A DNA stretch of 48,993 nt from Ochromonas danica (Eukaryota > Sar > Chrysophyceae > Chromulinales > Chromulinaceae): NCBI GenBank assembly GCA_015146655.1, contig VKHL01000194.1, positions 1 through 48,993 of the forward strand. Reading direction: 5' to 3'. The stretch's first letter is position 1; each line of letters starts with the position of its first letter. The position numbers and the translations under genes were made by a program. A model generated the notes under the pieces. The model ran no database searches. It saw only the letters and a program-made list of their open reading frames with translations, and was not told the origin of the DNA. This document shows positions 32,402-44,048 of this stretch, one piece after another.

Positions 32402-32939
32402 TTATAGTGAAATATGGGATTAACTTGAACATATCTATGGTGTATTCAGGTGTGTAATGTATATATATTTTGATTACAGTGTATCTAGGTGCTCTGTCTG
32501 CAATAATGTTCATATTAATTATAACTCGAAGTTAACTCGAACTTAATCGTGCATGTATTCAATTTGAAAAATATTACAAAAAAATTATCATTTCATAAGG
32601 ATCATTTTCATATATAATTATCCTAGAGACATTCCAAACCATTCTAATTAGAGATAATTACAATAAGAAAAGAGATTCTATTGGAGGTAAACCCGGAACT
32701 CGTCAAAAACACCAACCAACACCAAACTCGTGAAAACAGCTTTTAAAGCCAGCTTTACTGATCAGCAAACTCGTAGAAGCCTCTTCCATGTTTGTCCTTT
32801 CCCTCTCCTCATCGCAAATCTGAGGTTATCTATTCCAGGTTCACCTGATTACCTCTCTTTCATCTGATAATTACCCTCAACTTACCTTGAAATATTAATT
32901 GTATTGAAAAATCCACTGTTACGGAAGAATCAATAAGGG
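32402..32939 (+). promoter_or_regulatory. FL5-FL6 spacer with an upstream element shared with FL10
   Basis: 32721-32780 (ACCAAACTCG.GAAAA..GCTTTT, then TGATCA...AACTCG) is matched at 41000-41056, about 200 bp before FL10. The distance to the start codon is about the same, so it may be a promoter element. A possible leader donor (CCAG|GTTCAC) lies near 32839. The rest is AT-rich without a gene. Confidence 0.45.
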
Positions 32940-34546
32940 ATGAATTTGTGGAGTCTACCTGAAGATATTCTTCATCGTATATATTCAGAATGGTTGAGAT
33001 GGAAGGTTTGTCTATCTTAGATATAGCCTGTGTGAAGAAGAATGAACGAGAAGAGTGGTTGACTTCTTTGACTGACCTTAGAATAACTCAAAGGTTGACA
33101 ACCAAGAAACTGTTTTCGGATGACACACTTAGGATATTCTATACATGGCTGGCAGACCGCAAGGTGTTTTGTGTTGAAGGGTTCCCTGTTAGTGTGGATG
33201 TTATAGCAGATCTTGTAGGAGGGTTGCTAGACATGGAATCCTACTTTCCTACTCTTCGCTCTATTGACATATATATATATGGTGTAGTTATGGAGGCGTG
33301 GCTAATGTATGTCATCTGGAGAACAATCTCTCTATCTTTTTGACTCATTGTCATAGTTTACAGACTGTAAAGGTGGAATTCAATGATCAATATATCCATA
33401 TTCTTTCTCAGTTTCTTAGTGATATTATCTTTGGAGTGTTGACGGAGAAGTTGAGAGAGAATTCTCTACGCAATCTTGATCTTACAGGCTCCTACAAAAC
33501 CCATACCATGATAGAACGTCTCCTCACCAAGCATGCTTCCAGTTTAAAAGAGCTGTCCTTGAGTATGAGTGATGAAACAAGGAACCTTTTTGTTTCAACT
33601 CTATTGAAGAATGAGATTCATCTGAAGGTCTTGTCTATCAAGCTGGAAGAATATTCCTCAGAGATGATGGACTCTTTAATATCTTATCTCTCATCAGCCG
33701 GAGATTTTATCTATTATTTGTTGGCGTAATGAAATGTCCACCATTGATGATCTTGTGATTGCTCTGTCAACATCCTGTCCTAAGTTGACTTACTTTATGA
33801 GCGCCAGTCTTTCGACCTGTAGTGCAGAGAATTTGCGTCGCCTCTATGAATTATGCCCACACCTCCGCAAAGCACTTGTATACGATGCTATTGAAGCACT
33901 AAGTTCTGCCTCTATACATGTGAAAGGATCCAATGAAGATTGGGCTGTTTGTTTATCTCTTGTCTTGAGAAGAAACCAGTACAAGACAGTCACTCTAAGA
34001 TTGATAGAAGCCTATTATTATCCAGTGGTGAATCTGAAGTCAATTCTGGAATCTTATCAGATAAAATTAATTGCTTCTACATCAGAGGCCTCCTTGATCT
34101 CTTTACTTCATGATCTTCCTCATTTGAGCATGTTGGAGTTGGAGGAAACTATCAACTATCAGTATACTGATGCTACCTTTTCAGCCATCTCAGAGCATGC
34201 GAAGAGTCTGACAGAATTAGTTGTGAACCCCCATGAGCATGGTCGTAGCTTTTCTGATGAGCAGCTGGGTGGGTTGATCAAGAACTGTCAGTTGCTGAAT
34301 AAGCTATATATCTATTATTGCGGATTGGAGAGTCTACTGTCAGTATCGAAGCATTTGAATCTGACAGTATTTGCCCTCTTTATGACTCGGAATGTTTCTG
34401 AAGAAATGCTGGATGGATTGCTATTAGATGAGAAAGTGAAGTGGCCTTCTGCTCTAGAAGAAGGATCTGTCAAATTGTATGACCACAGAATCTCCTATAA
34501 ATTCAACAAGGAAGTTCGTCATTGGACCAAACATGGGAGAAGTTAA
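32940..34546 (+). pseudogene. FL6: F-box-like/LRR gene with several frame breaks
   Basis: The ATG (MNLWSLPEDILHRIYSEWLR) is in one frame. A one-base loss near 33005 (GGAAGGTTTG against GGAAGGATTTG) moves the rest to a second frame. Further breaks lie near 33295 and 33725. The C-terminal 270 codons (33734-34546: LSTSCPKLTYF, DDW-like EDWAVCLS, LLLDEKVKWPSALEEG) are open and well kept. The pattern fits recent loss of function; sequencing error at three places is less likely. Confidence 0.75.
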
Positions 34547-35344
34547 TCACACGAAAGCAGGAGACTAGCCAGTGACTTGAACATACAGTATCTTGGTGTA
34601 TGAAGGTACTTTGACAGCAACAAAGCCCATAAGGAAAATGATAAGAAGTGGCTTAGCTTCTTTTTTTTAATCATCTATGTGGCTCTTGTAGTCAAGTCAA
34701 GTTGAAGACATCTCTGTACCTCCATCACCTCCATGGTGTTGATGTAAATAAGAAGGATAGTTGCTCTACCTGGCCTATTGTCTAGTTTGACTTCAAACAA
34801 TCGCATGATAAACTCCGCTTCGATCTCCCTTTTCCCACTCATCAACATCATCTCTAAGCTGCTCTTCTCTTTAATATCATAGAGAGTGATCAACAGCAGG
34901 ATGTAAATACTTTTTCCCTACCACTATGCTAACAACAAAAAACGCCGGGTGGGCACGGAAAATCCCTCACACTCGGTGGCGGTTTTCTTATGCTGAACTG
35001 TTGGTTTTTACTGTGAATTTACAACTTTTGGTAGTTCCTCTGTGGAAAAATCCTCTCACAAACTAAATTTGCTTTGCCTGTGTATGAAGTAAATCTGGAA
35101 ATCCATTACCATCAGTGGAAATCAGTCTTGTTGCCATTACTGTACAAAGCTCAGAAGATCGTGTTGTCCAAGTATTGTATTCCAGGTAGTCATTAGTTCC
35201 CTCACTTCTCTCCTATCTGATGATTGTCTTCAACTATCTTGAAACATGAATTATGATTACAGAGAAACATACATAAATTATACCTTCAGACATTCGAAAA
35301 TCTAAGAAATTTAAATCCACTGTTATTATTGTTGTTGAAAAGTG
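34547..35344 (+). promoter_or_regulatory. FL6-FL7 spacer and FL7 leader
   Basis: No gene was seen. The end has a putative leader intron at 35186-35262 (TTCCAG|GTAGTC to GATTACAG, 77 bp). Its surroundings (GTTGTCCAAGTAT...CCAG) match those of FL1-FL3, which supports a shared promoter-leader unit. Confidence 0.45.
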
Positions 35345-36994
35345 ATGAGTATTATATGGCAGTTACCTGAAGATATTCTTCATCGTATATATTCAGAATG
35401 GTTGGAATGGAAGGATTTGTCTATGTTAGATATAGCCTGTGTGAAGAAGAACGAACGAGAACTGTGGTTGACTTCTTTGTCTGACCTTAAAATGACTCAA
35501 ACGTTGGCAACCAATAATATATTTTGGAATGTTGTGAAGATGAGGGTATTCTATAAATGGTTGAGAAGTCATAGAGTATTTTGGGTGGAAGGCTTTGTTG
35601 TGATGGTTGATGCCTTAGAAGTGTGTTTGGAAGTGCTAGATGTGGAATCCTTCTGCCCTGCTCTTCACTCTATTGAAATAGACAGATTTAGTAATGATAA
35701 GACCATTCCTGATATTGTTCAGCTAGAGAGCAATCTCTCTCTCTTCTTGAGTCATTGTCATAATTTACGAGAAATAACGACTAGGATGGGAGACATGTAT
35801 GAAAAATCCAAATACCTTTATGCCGATGTCTTGTCAGTGTTGGTGGAGAAGTTGAGAGAGAATTCTCTCGTTAAGATATCTCTGTTGGGTATCATTGGAC
35901 ATCATGAAAGTCACGTGGAAATAACAAGCCTACTCCTAAAGCATGCTTCCAGCTTACAAGAGTTTACTCTTTCCCAGACAGACGGAATGGAATTGATCAT
36001 GTCTACCCTCATAGAGAATCAAATTCGATTGAGGGTATTGAATGTGGACTTAGGGTATGAACCTTCTGATATAATCCCTTATTTGATATCTTATATCTCA
36101 TCAGCAGGAGACTTGTTAGAGGATCTGAAGGTTGAAAACTGGCCCTATAATGTTGATAAACTTGTGCTTTCCGTATCAGCATCTTGCCCAAAGTTGATTC
36201 GATTAGAAATCAATTCTAATGGAACAGCATGCAGTGTAACGATTCTGCGTCAACTCTTTGAACAATGTCCATACCTTCAGGATGTTTCTATTGATAAAAC
36301 TATCTTTACAGATGACGGGAACATGTCTGTGACTATAGAGGTGAAAGGATCCAATGATGATTGGGCCGTTTGCTTATCCCATGCCTTGAGAAGAAGACGG
36401 TATGAGCAAGTGACTTTAAGGCTCAGAGTAGACTACTATCATCCAGTGGAGAATCTGAAGTCAATGCTGGAACCTTACTTCATTGAATTATTCTCCAAAA
36501 CTAACGAAGCTTCCTTGATCTCCCTTCTACATGATCTTCCCCATTTGAATAGACTGGACCTAAAGAAAGTCACCCTTGATCAGTACACTGATGCTGCGTT
36601 ATCAGCCATCGCAGAACATGCGAAGAGTTTAACAGAGTTAGGATTGATATATGATATCTATGATTATGCCTACTCGATTGGCCGAAGCAGTTACGATATG
36701 CAACTCAGTAAGTTGATCAAGACATGCCAATTGCTGAGGAAGTTAAACATTTGTTGTTGTGGATGGGATAGTCTTGTGGCAATATCAAACCATTCTACTC
36801 TCAAGATGATAACACTCACTACACCTGAGGATATCTCTATGGAAATGTTAGATGGATTGCTACTGGATGAGAAAGTGAAGTGGCCTTCTACTCTGGAAGA
36901 AGGATGTATTCACCCATGTCTACAGAGGTTCGCTTATGATTTCAATATGGAATCTCATCGCTGGATCAAACATGGGAGAAATTTAGTTAGATGA
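35345..36994 (+). CDS. FL7: F-box-like/leucine-rich repeat protein, 549 aa
   Basis: Intact, single exon, with the start ATG in AAAAGTGATGAG. It has the F-box-like LPEDILHRIYSEWLEWKD. It differs from FL1-FL5 in residues about 80-150 (DALEVCLEVLDVESFCPA), has KKVTLDQYTDAALSAIAEH in the LRR body, and ends DEKVKWPSTLEEG. The relic at 5340-5636 is closest to this gene. It is an inferred SCF-type substrate receptor. Confidence 0.85.
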   Translation: MSIIWQLPEDILHRIYSEWLEWKDLSMLDIACVKKNERELWLTSLSDLKMTQTLATNNIFWNVVKMRVFYKWLRSHRVFWVEGFVVMVDALEVCLEVLDVESFCPALHSIEIDRFSNDKTIPDIVQLESNLSLFLSHCHNLREITTRMGDMYEKSKYLYADVLSVLVEKLRENSLVKISLLGIIGHHESHVEITSLLLKHASSLQEFTLSQTDGMELIMSTLIENQIRLRVLNVDLGYEPSDIIPYLISYISSAGDLLEDLKVENWPYNVDKLVLSVSASCPKLIRLEINSNGTACSVTILRQLFEQCPYLQDVSIDKTIFTDDGNMSVTIEVKGSNDDWAVCLSHALRRRRYEQVTLRLRVDYYHPVENLKSMLEPYFIELFSKTNEASLISLLHDLPHLNRLDLKKVTLDQYTDAALSAIAEHAKSLTELGLIYDIYDYAYSIGRSSYDMQLSKLIKTCQLLRKLNICCCGWDSLVAISNHSTLKMITLTTPEDISMEMLDGLLLDEKVKWPSTLEEGCIHPCLQRFAYDFNMESHRWIKHGRNLVR

Positions 36995-37650
36995 ACTAAC
37001 TAGAGCCTATCTTAATTGCCCAGAAGCTGTGTCTTCAATCTAAGTTGCATCACTTAGCTAAGGTTACTGGAGGACTTCCGTGAAGTGAAGAGAATGTCAT
37101 CGCACTGTACCTCACATGGACTGTCAACCAGCAGGAGAGACACCGCCACCATTAACTATGCCTTGAACTTCGAAAACTATCTTCTCCCAGTAGAGTCCAA
37201 CAAGTGCTGCTGTTCTACCTCAGACCCCTTCTCCACATTGGCGGGATATCTATTCCTTCTCCTACTCGATTTCCCTCATCACTCGAGGAAGCGACCCATG
37301 GTTCACTTGGTAGTCAGTGTTATCGCCGTGTATCATTCTTTGGATAAGATGGATAAGAATCACATTCTTTGGATGAATAAGAATAACAAGATCCGTGTTG
37401 CGAGAAAGTATCGCAACAAGCGATCGAAATATCTTGTAGTTTTCAATGAGAATGTACATAGACTGTAGACATAGACCAGTGGAGCGCAAGTCCACAGCAT
37501 TGTTTGAAAATTCGTGCAAATTACAACCTAGTGACTGCCAAAAACTCAATGAAAAACGGTATTTTCCATGCAACCCCCAAACCGGCTAAAATGGTCACTC
37601 AATTCTTGTTGTTATTATTGTTATTATCTTGTTATTATTGATGAGAAGTG
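36995..37650. other. FL7-FL8 spacer
   Basis: A 127-codon open frame at 37085-37468 is not called, because the same DNA is found in decayed form before FL1 (about 6080-6440) without an open frame. No leader intron was recognised before FL8. Confidence 0.55.
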
Positions 37651-39279
37651 ATGAGCGTTGTCTTGCAGTTACCTAGAGATATTCTTCATAGTATATATTC
37701 AGAGTGGTTGAGATGGAAGGATTTGTCTATGTTAGATATAGCCTGTGTGAACAAGAATGCTCGCAAGGACTGGTTGACTTCTTTGTCTGATCTTAGGATA
37801 TTAAAAAATGCGGACAATATTTCATATCATAATGATAATATTAAATTGAAGATATTTTATAAGTGGTTGAGAAGTCACAAAGTATTATTAGTGAAAGAGT
37901 TTCCTCTGCGACTAGGTACTCTGGAAGATCTCATGGCTGTGTTAGACGTAGAATCCTACTGTCCTACCATTCTCTCTATTGATATAGATGATTGGGGCTG
38001 TAATGAGAGCATCTCTGATGTTAGTCAAGTAGAGAACAATCTCTCAATTTTCTTCAGTCATTGTCATAATCTACAGGCAGTAAACATGCGGGTAATAGAT
38101 GACATGATGGATAGATATCCTAAGAGTTTTAGTGATATTGTCATGTCAGTGTTAGTAGAGAAGTTAAGAGAGAATTCTCTTATTAGTATGTCTTTCGTTG
38201 AGAGTTGTCAAAGACATTCAATGGCAGGGCAACTCCTCTCAAAGCATGCTTCCAGTCTACGAGATCTCACTTTTGACTTTACGAATAGTACGGACGTGAT
38301 CACCCCCGTCCTAATTGAAAATCAGATTCATTTGAGGTTATTGGTTGTCAACATAAGCTTTGATTTCTCTCGACCATCTGATTTCTTGTTATCCTATATT
38401 TCATCAACTGGAGATTTGTTGGAGGTGTTGGAGATTAATTGTGGTGGGGGTGGGCTGATCGACCTAGATGCTCTCATAAACACAGTGTCAACGTCCTGCC
38501 CCAAGTTGACTCGCTTTGCTATGTCCAATGGTGAACTCTGTAGTATTGAAAGCCTTCGTCACCTCTATGAACAATGCCCACATCTGCAGAGTGTGTTTCT
38601 ACCAGGAGTTATTGAAATAGACGAAGAGAAAAGGTCTGTCTCTATTGAGGTGAGAAGCTCTAACGATGATTGGGCTGTTTGTTTATCTCTTGCCTTCAGA
38701 AGAAGACAATACAAGCAAGTGAGGTTAATACTGAGAGAGGTCTACTATCATCCAGTGGAGAATCTGAAGTCCTTACTGCAATCTAGCGAGATCCATTTGG
38801 AGTCTACAACATCTGAGGCTACTTTGATAACCATGCTACAGGATCTTCCCCATCTAGGCAGTTTACGCCTGGTCCCATTGGTCAACAGTAATTACACTGA
38901 GGCTACTGTGGAAGTCATCGCAAAACATGCGAAAAGTCTGACAAAGTTGGATGTAGAATCAACTTATACTGATCAGAATCATTTCCTTTGTTTTGATAAG
39001 CTGTTGAGTAAGTTGATCAGGAGATGTCAGTTGTTAACTAGATTAACCATCTCTGCTTGTGGATTGGAGAGTCTTATGACAATATCAGAACATTCTAATC
39101 TGAGAGTGATAGATCTCACTATCGCTGAGAATGTTTCTGAAGAGATGGTACAGGAGTATCTATTGGATGAAAAGGTGATGTGGCCTGCAACTCTAGAAGA
39201 AGGATTGGTCGATATGTTGTCTCCTATGTGCAAATACTACTACATATTCTGTAAAGAATCTCATCACTGGGTCATATAA
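37651..39279 (+). CDS. FL8: F-box-like/leucine-rich repeat protein, 542 aa
   Basis: Intact, single exon, with the start ATG in GAAGTGATGAG. The F-box-like part is LPRDILHSIYSEWLRWKD with RKDWLTSLSDLRI. It is one of the more diverged members: it has WGCNESISDVSQVENNL, a glycine run (NCGGGGLID) in the middle, and a changed tail (MWPATLEEGLVDML). The LRR units keep the family spacing (KHASSLRDLTF, STSCPKLTRFA, QCPHLQSVFL). Confidence 0.85.
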   Translation: MSVVLQLPRDILHSIYSEWLRWKDLSMLDIACVNKNARKDWLTSLSDLRILKNADNISYHNDNIKLKIFYKWLRSHKVLLVKEFPLRLGTLEDLMAVLDVESYCPTILSIDIDDWGCNESISDVSQVENNLSIFFSHCHNLQAVNMRVIDDMMDRYPKSFSDIVMSVLVEKLRENSLISMSFVESCQRHSMAGQLLSKHASSLRDLTFDFTNSTDVITPVLIENQIHLRLLVVNISFDFSRPSDFLLSYISSTGDLLEVLEINCGGGGLIDLDALINTVSTSCPKLTRFAMSNGELCSIESLRHLYEQCPHLQSVFLPGVIEIDEEKRSVSIEVRSSNDDWAVCLSLAFRRRQYKQVRLILREVYYHPVENLKSLLQSSEIHLESTTSEATLITMLQDLPHLGSLRLVPLVNSNYTEATVEVIAKHAKSLTKLDVESTYTDQNHFLCFDKLLSKLIRRCQLLTRLTISACGLESLMTISEHSNLRVIDLTIAENVSEEMVQEYLLDEKVMWPATLEEGLVDMLSPMCKYYYIFCKESHHWVI

Positions 39280-39619
39280 AGCTGAGAACATCTGATGACC
39301 ATCACATTCTCGCCCTACAACAAGAGGTCAACCGAGCCTGCTTTACCATTGTGTTCAACCCTTCAAACCTATAATGTGCAGTAGTACGTTCTCTCCAACT
39401 GAATCTTCTTTTGATGCTCTAGTAGATGATTGTTGACAGATTACGAATATTGCCCCATCCATTTTCATTGATAAAACAAAGAAAATGCTCTTGGTTAGAG
39501 TATGAATATAATGATTAGTTTCAAGCATTCTCTATTTTTGTGTCGAAATCAAACCTAAATGAATGGATATCTTAACAGATCGGAAGGTAACGTCTCTAGA
39601 TCTAGATTGCAGATAGTGA
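39280..39619. other. Spacer after FL8, no gene seen
   Basis: AT-rich. Nothing was recognised beyond the possible 3' flank of FL8. Confidence 0.5.
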
Positions 39620-40435
39620 GTTATTAGGAGGAGACTTATTGGAAGTGTTGGAGGTTTGGCACCATGATGAGGTGTCTGTCAGCATGGATGATCTAATAGT
39701 ATCCGTGGCGATGTCGTCCTGTCCAAAGTAAACTCGCTTAGTAATCCACTATGGTAGAACATGCGGCTTAGAGAACTTGTCACGTCTCGCCCATATCTTC
39801 AGGATGCGTTTATAGATGGCAATATTCAAGAGTATGTATAAGAAGCCAGTATAAGCAAGTCATTTTAAGACTGAGTGAATACTGATATCATCCGGATAGA
39901 ATTATGAGTTTCTATACCAGAGTTCTCATTGATCTCTCGACTGCATTATCTTCTCCAGTTGACCAGATTGCATCTGAAGCAAGTCACCAACATTCAATAT
40001 ACTGATGGTACTTTGTTGGGCATCGCAGAGCATCGAAAGAGTCTGTAACGATTGGAGTCGGAATCAGCTTTCCGTCCCGAACGAAATAGCTTTTGCATTT
40101 CTGATAAGTAGTTGAGTGAGTTGATCAAAACATGCCTGCCGCTGCTCCTGCTGCTGCAGCTCTGCTAAAGAAGATATCTATCTGTGGTTGTGGATTGGAG
40201 AGTGTTGTGACGGTAATTGAAACATTCTAATCAAGGTGTGAGGATTTATTCGAATCAAGGCTCATTATGGGTGAGGATCTTTCTGAAGAGAGTTTAGGTG
40301 GATTGTTGTCGCTTGATGAGAAGATGGAATGGTCTTCTTCTCTGTAAGAGGGATTTGCTGGATCAGATGGATATATTTTCAAGTTCAATAAGTGATCTCG
40401 TCACTGGATCAAGCTTAGGAGAAAGGTAACGGATG
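39620..40435 (+). pseudogene. FL9: old relic of an F-box-like/LRR gene, C-terminal half
   Basis: Many stops and indels. Still readable are GGDLLEVLEVWHHDE, SMDDLIVSVA, SGCGLESVV-like and DEKMEWSSSL in different frames. It is nearest to FL10 and FL12. The N-terminal half is missing. It also has a short CTGCTGCTGC-like insertion near 40140. Confidence 0.75.
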
Positions 40436-41201
40436 GATGTATTGATTTCATCATACCTTAGTTTGTGTGGACACTGTGTCTGCAGTAATCGTTACAATAA
40501 TAACAACAATAAGAAGAAACACAATTCCTCGTTGCATAGAGAATATCTTTACCTCCATCATATCCATGTTGTTAAAGGGTTCCGTTTTAGTTAAGGGTAG
40601 CTACTAAGGAAGTCTTCTCTCCTATTCCAACCATCATGCTCTCATTTGCAACAATTAATTCTGCTGTACCACCATGTTATTAAATCTTTTCAACTTAATA
40701 CAGTTCCTACTTACAATCTCTCCAGTTGACTCTTCTTTTGAAGATTATTCAAGGATTATATGATCTTAGGCAGATTCTGAATATATGTACAGTTCTATTT
40801 TGTGTGGTGTGAAAATGTGATTGTGGTGGCTTTTTGCGACAGAATGTTGTTTTTTTTGTAGAATGGTAGGACAGAATGGTAGAGTGCGACAGAATGGTAG
40901 GGTCCCTACAATTTTTGTGGATAAATCATTAACCATTACAAAACATCTACATCCCCACATGAAGAAGCTGACAAGAACAAGATTGTGCCAAAAATGCGCA
41001 CCAAACTCGAGAAAATGGCTTTTGAAGTGAATTTTGTTGATCAATAAATTCGCAGTGAATTTTCTTTTCTTATCTCCGTTTATTCGCGTTTGATGTGGAA
41101 TAAACGGACTTTCTCGGGAGGGGAACACCGCATTCCCAGACAGAATTGACAATTGGTCACCTAAATTTATCTGATAGTTTTATTATTATTGTTGAGAAGT
41201 G
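40436..41201 (+). promoter_or_regulatory. Spacer and upstream region of FL10
   Basis: 41000-41056 matches 32721-32780 before FL6. Near 40860-40910 a short direct repeat (AGAATGGTAG three times) is seen. No gene. Confidence 0.5.
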
Positions 41202-42790
41202 ATGAGTGTTGTCTGGTGTCTACCTGAAGATATTCTTCATAGTATATATTCAGAATGGTTGGGATGGAAGGATTTATCAAGGTTAGATATAGCCGTGTGG
41301 AGAAGAATGAACGAAAAGAATGGTTGACTTCTATAGAGGACCTTAGAATGACTCAAAGATGTTCGTTGCATCCTGATAAAATGAGGATATTTTATAGGTG
41401 GCTGGCAGGCCGCAAGGTGTTCAATGCGGATGGGTTTGTTGTGAGGTTGAGTATCATAGAAGATCTTGTGGCAGTGTTCGACATGGAGTCCTACTGTCCA
41501 GCTCTTCGCTCAATAAAGATAGATAACTGGGCTAGTGATGGTATCATCTCTAATATTAGTCAGTTCGAGAACAATCTCTCTGCCTTCTTGAGTCATTGTC
41601 ACAATCTACTGGAAGTGACAACAAACATGCAAGACATCAGTCCGAGTTCAAAGCAGGTTTGTGATATTGTTTTGCCAATCTTGTCGGAGAAGTTGAGAGA
41701 GAATTCTCTCATCAAGATCTCTATTTCGGGTGTGTTCGGACGTCGTGAAAGTCGTGTAATGTTAGCAAACTTCATCACAAAGCATGCCTCCAGCTTACGA
41801 GATCTTAAGCTTTTCTTCACAGATGGAATCGAAATGATCATATCCACCCTCTTAGAGAATCAGATTCATCTGAGAGTGTTGACTACTTCTCCAGAAGTAT
41901 CTTTATTGTCTTATTTGTCATCAGCAGGAGACTTGTTGGAAGTGTTGGAGGTTAACTCCCGTTATTGGACGTCTATCAGCATGGGTGATCTAATAGTTGC
42001 TGTGACAACATCTTATCCCAAGTTAACTTGCTTAACAATCTATGGTAAAATTAGCAGCACAGTGACCGAAAAGCTTCTTCCCCTCTATGAACAGTGTCCA
42101 CATCTCCAGGATGTGGATATTAGTGGAGCTATTAGCGTAGATAACAAGCGAGGAGCAGTTTCTATTTCTTGTAAAGGTTCCAATGAAGCTTGGTCTGCTT
42201 TACTATCTCATGTGTTGAGAAGACGACAGTACAAGGAAGTGTGGTTACGTCTGGGAGAAGCCTACGATCGTGATCCAGTGGGGAATCTGAAGTCTATGCT
42301 GAAACCTTACGAGATAGGTCTAGATGCTTGTGTACCAGAATCCTCCTTGATATGTATGTTGGAGGATCTTCCTCATTTGAACAAATTGCGTCTGCATCAA
42401 ACAAATCTCTACACTGACGCTGCATTGGCTATCATCTTAAAGCATACAAAGAGTTTGACGGACTTGACTGTGACATCGAATCATACGGACTCGGTTAGTC
42501 GCAGCTTTTCTGATCATCAGCTGAGTGAGTTGATCAAGGCATGTGAATTGCTGCAGATAATATTCATATCAAATTGTGAAATGGAGAGTCTTGTGGCTAT
42601 ATCGAAGCACTCTAGTGTAATCATGGTTGACCTCTATATGAATGAGAGTGTCACTGTAGAGATGTTGGATGAATTGTTGCTCGATGAGAAGGTGGAATGG
42701 CCTCCTACTCTGGAAGACGGATCTATTCAAGTGTGTGAACGCAATTATGAGTTCAATAAAGAATCTCGTCACTGGTTTCTGTCTCTGTAG
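41202..42790 (+). pseudogene. FL10: F-box-like/LRR gene with one frameshift
   Basis: The ATG in GAAGTGATGAG starts VVWCLPEDILHSIYSEWLGW. At about 41294 one T is missing (ATAGCCGTGTGG against ATAGCCTGTGTGG in sister genes), so the F-box-like part and the LRR body are out of frame. The remaining 500 codons are open and very close to FL12 (CDIVLPIL.EKLRENSLIKIS, WSALLS.VLRRRQYKEVWL). A single indel in an otherwise clean gene could be a sequencing error, an allele or a very young pseudogene. Confidence 0.75.
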
Positions 42791-42929
42791 CCACAACGAG
42801 AAGAGCATGCGTAAATTCTGCAAACATGAACTCTCTAACTAGAGAACTGGTGGATTCTTCTCTGAACAATTTGCCCCAGAAGACAACTGCAGAAGACAGA
42901 CGTCGTCACTTGGTTGTTTCTTGTTGGAT

Positions 42930-42935
42930 AATAAA
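42930..42935 (+). terminator. Possible poly(A) signal AATAAA after FL10
   Basis: AATAAA lies 140 bp after the stop and is kept at 46672-46677 after FL12. The conservation may only reflect the recent duplication. Confidence 0.3.
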
Positions 42936-43329
42936 TGTGGGACATTACCCAATATAGTTTTCTTCCTGAATCTCTCATTTTTACTAAAAATAGTTAATGA
43001 ATAACTCTCTGGTGTTCTTGTTATACGCGATCGAACTATTTGTTAATTATGGTAGTAGTATTAGGTGTGTATATTCGCTATTCACCATATGCAGCCACTC
43101 CATATTTACTCTCATTGGCATTGCATAATTTGCACAAGCTCTTGACCTCAGCAGAGATCTAAAATCCGAAATGCGAGTTTTCAAATCCGTGGAAATTCTG
43201 CTTTTCCAGCAGTCCGAAAAACCAAAAACGCCTGCCCCACCCGCCAAAACCTCATATGCTCACCAGATTTTCGGTTTTCCATCACCAGGATCACGAACTT
43301 CCTCAATTTTCATTTCTAGTCTTGCAGAG

Positions 43330-43413
43330 GTAAACCAAACCAACCACCTTAAATTTACTCCTATATGATGGTTGTCTTCAACTAACCTTGAAATGTTAAT
43401 ATTGTGATAACAG
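43330..43413 (+). other. Putative leader intron of the FL11 unit
   Basis: GAG|GTAAAC to GATAACAG, 84 bp. It matches 44711-44786 before FL12 (ACTA|GTAAAC to GATAACAG). The GC-rich insertion lies between this leader and the FL11 stub. Confidence 0.4.
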
Positions 43414-43551
43414 AGAATAACACGTCATCAGTGAAAATCATTGAACGATAAAATTTGATCTGCGGTTATTCCTCTAGGTAATCGAATTCACCCACCCTTA
43501 CGCGATTCTTGACAGGTCCATCAGCCATCACAACCTTATTGCCTCTTCAAC

Positions 43552-43881
43552 ATGTTCTCTACGTTGTTCAGCTTTGAGAATTCCACACATCGCCTTGTGG
43601 AGATCGTCCGCAAGGACATCGAGACGGACGACAAGTCGCGTAAGTACTTCTGGCTGCTCGTGGAGCTTTCGTCGCTCGCAATCACCCGACTGGAGTTCCT
43701 GTCAATGACCGGAGAGCAAGACGGCTGGCAGGCACGCGGCTTCACGCAGGGCGCTCTGCGGTTCTCTGCCACGGAGGCGGTCTTCGGCGACGATGACCAG
43801 CGCTTCGTCGCGTCAGCGGACAAGACCGCGTTCGACGCCTCCGTCCGCGCGGCGATCGAGACGTTTTTGTCCAGCCAATAG
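43552..43881 (+). CDS. Unknown 109-aa protein in the GC-rich insertion
   Basis: ATG to TAG, open, with strong preference for G or C at third positions. It begins MFSTLFSFENSTHRLVEIV, then RKYFWLLVELSSLAITRLEF, and ends AIETFLSSQ. No family is recognised; it is acidic and probably helical. The codon use suggests it was a real gene or exon in a GC-rich genome. It may be only one exon of a larger protein. Confidence 0.5.
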   Translation: MFSTLFSFENSTHRLVEIVRKDIETDDKSRKYFWLLVELSSLAITRLEFLSMTGEQDGWQARGFTQGALRFSATEAVFGDDDQRFVASADKTAFDASVRAAIETFLSSQ

Positions 43882-44048
43882 CCACCCTCCCAGTCTAACC
43901 CTGTAGTACAGTTTAGTCCACGTGTAACCGTAACCGTTGACCGTTGCCACGCCGCGTCAGGTGGAAGAGTCGGCGGCCGGCGACGTCGATTAATTTACAC
44001 GGCAATTGATCGGCGCGGTGACCGAGAAAACACGTCAGACCATGACAG

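Larger units (their letters stand above)
41200..43502 (+). repeat. Segmental duplicate, copy 1 (mate 44932-47160)
   Basis: FL10 and FL12 and their 3' flanks match at length. Shared non-coding marks are ACAACGAGAAGAGCATGCG, TTGGATAATAAATGTGGGAC and GAACTATTTGTTAATTATGG. The matched flank includes the leader of the next FL unit (GAACGATAAAATTTGATCTG), so the copied unit was a gene plus spacer. Confidence 0.85.

Noticed and set aside
37085-37468. A 127-codon plus frame between FL7 and FL8
   Set aside because: Homologous spacer before FL1 has no open frame; no domain seen.
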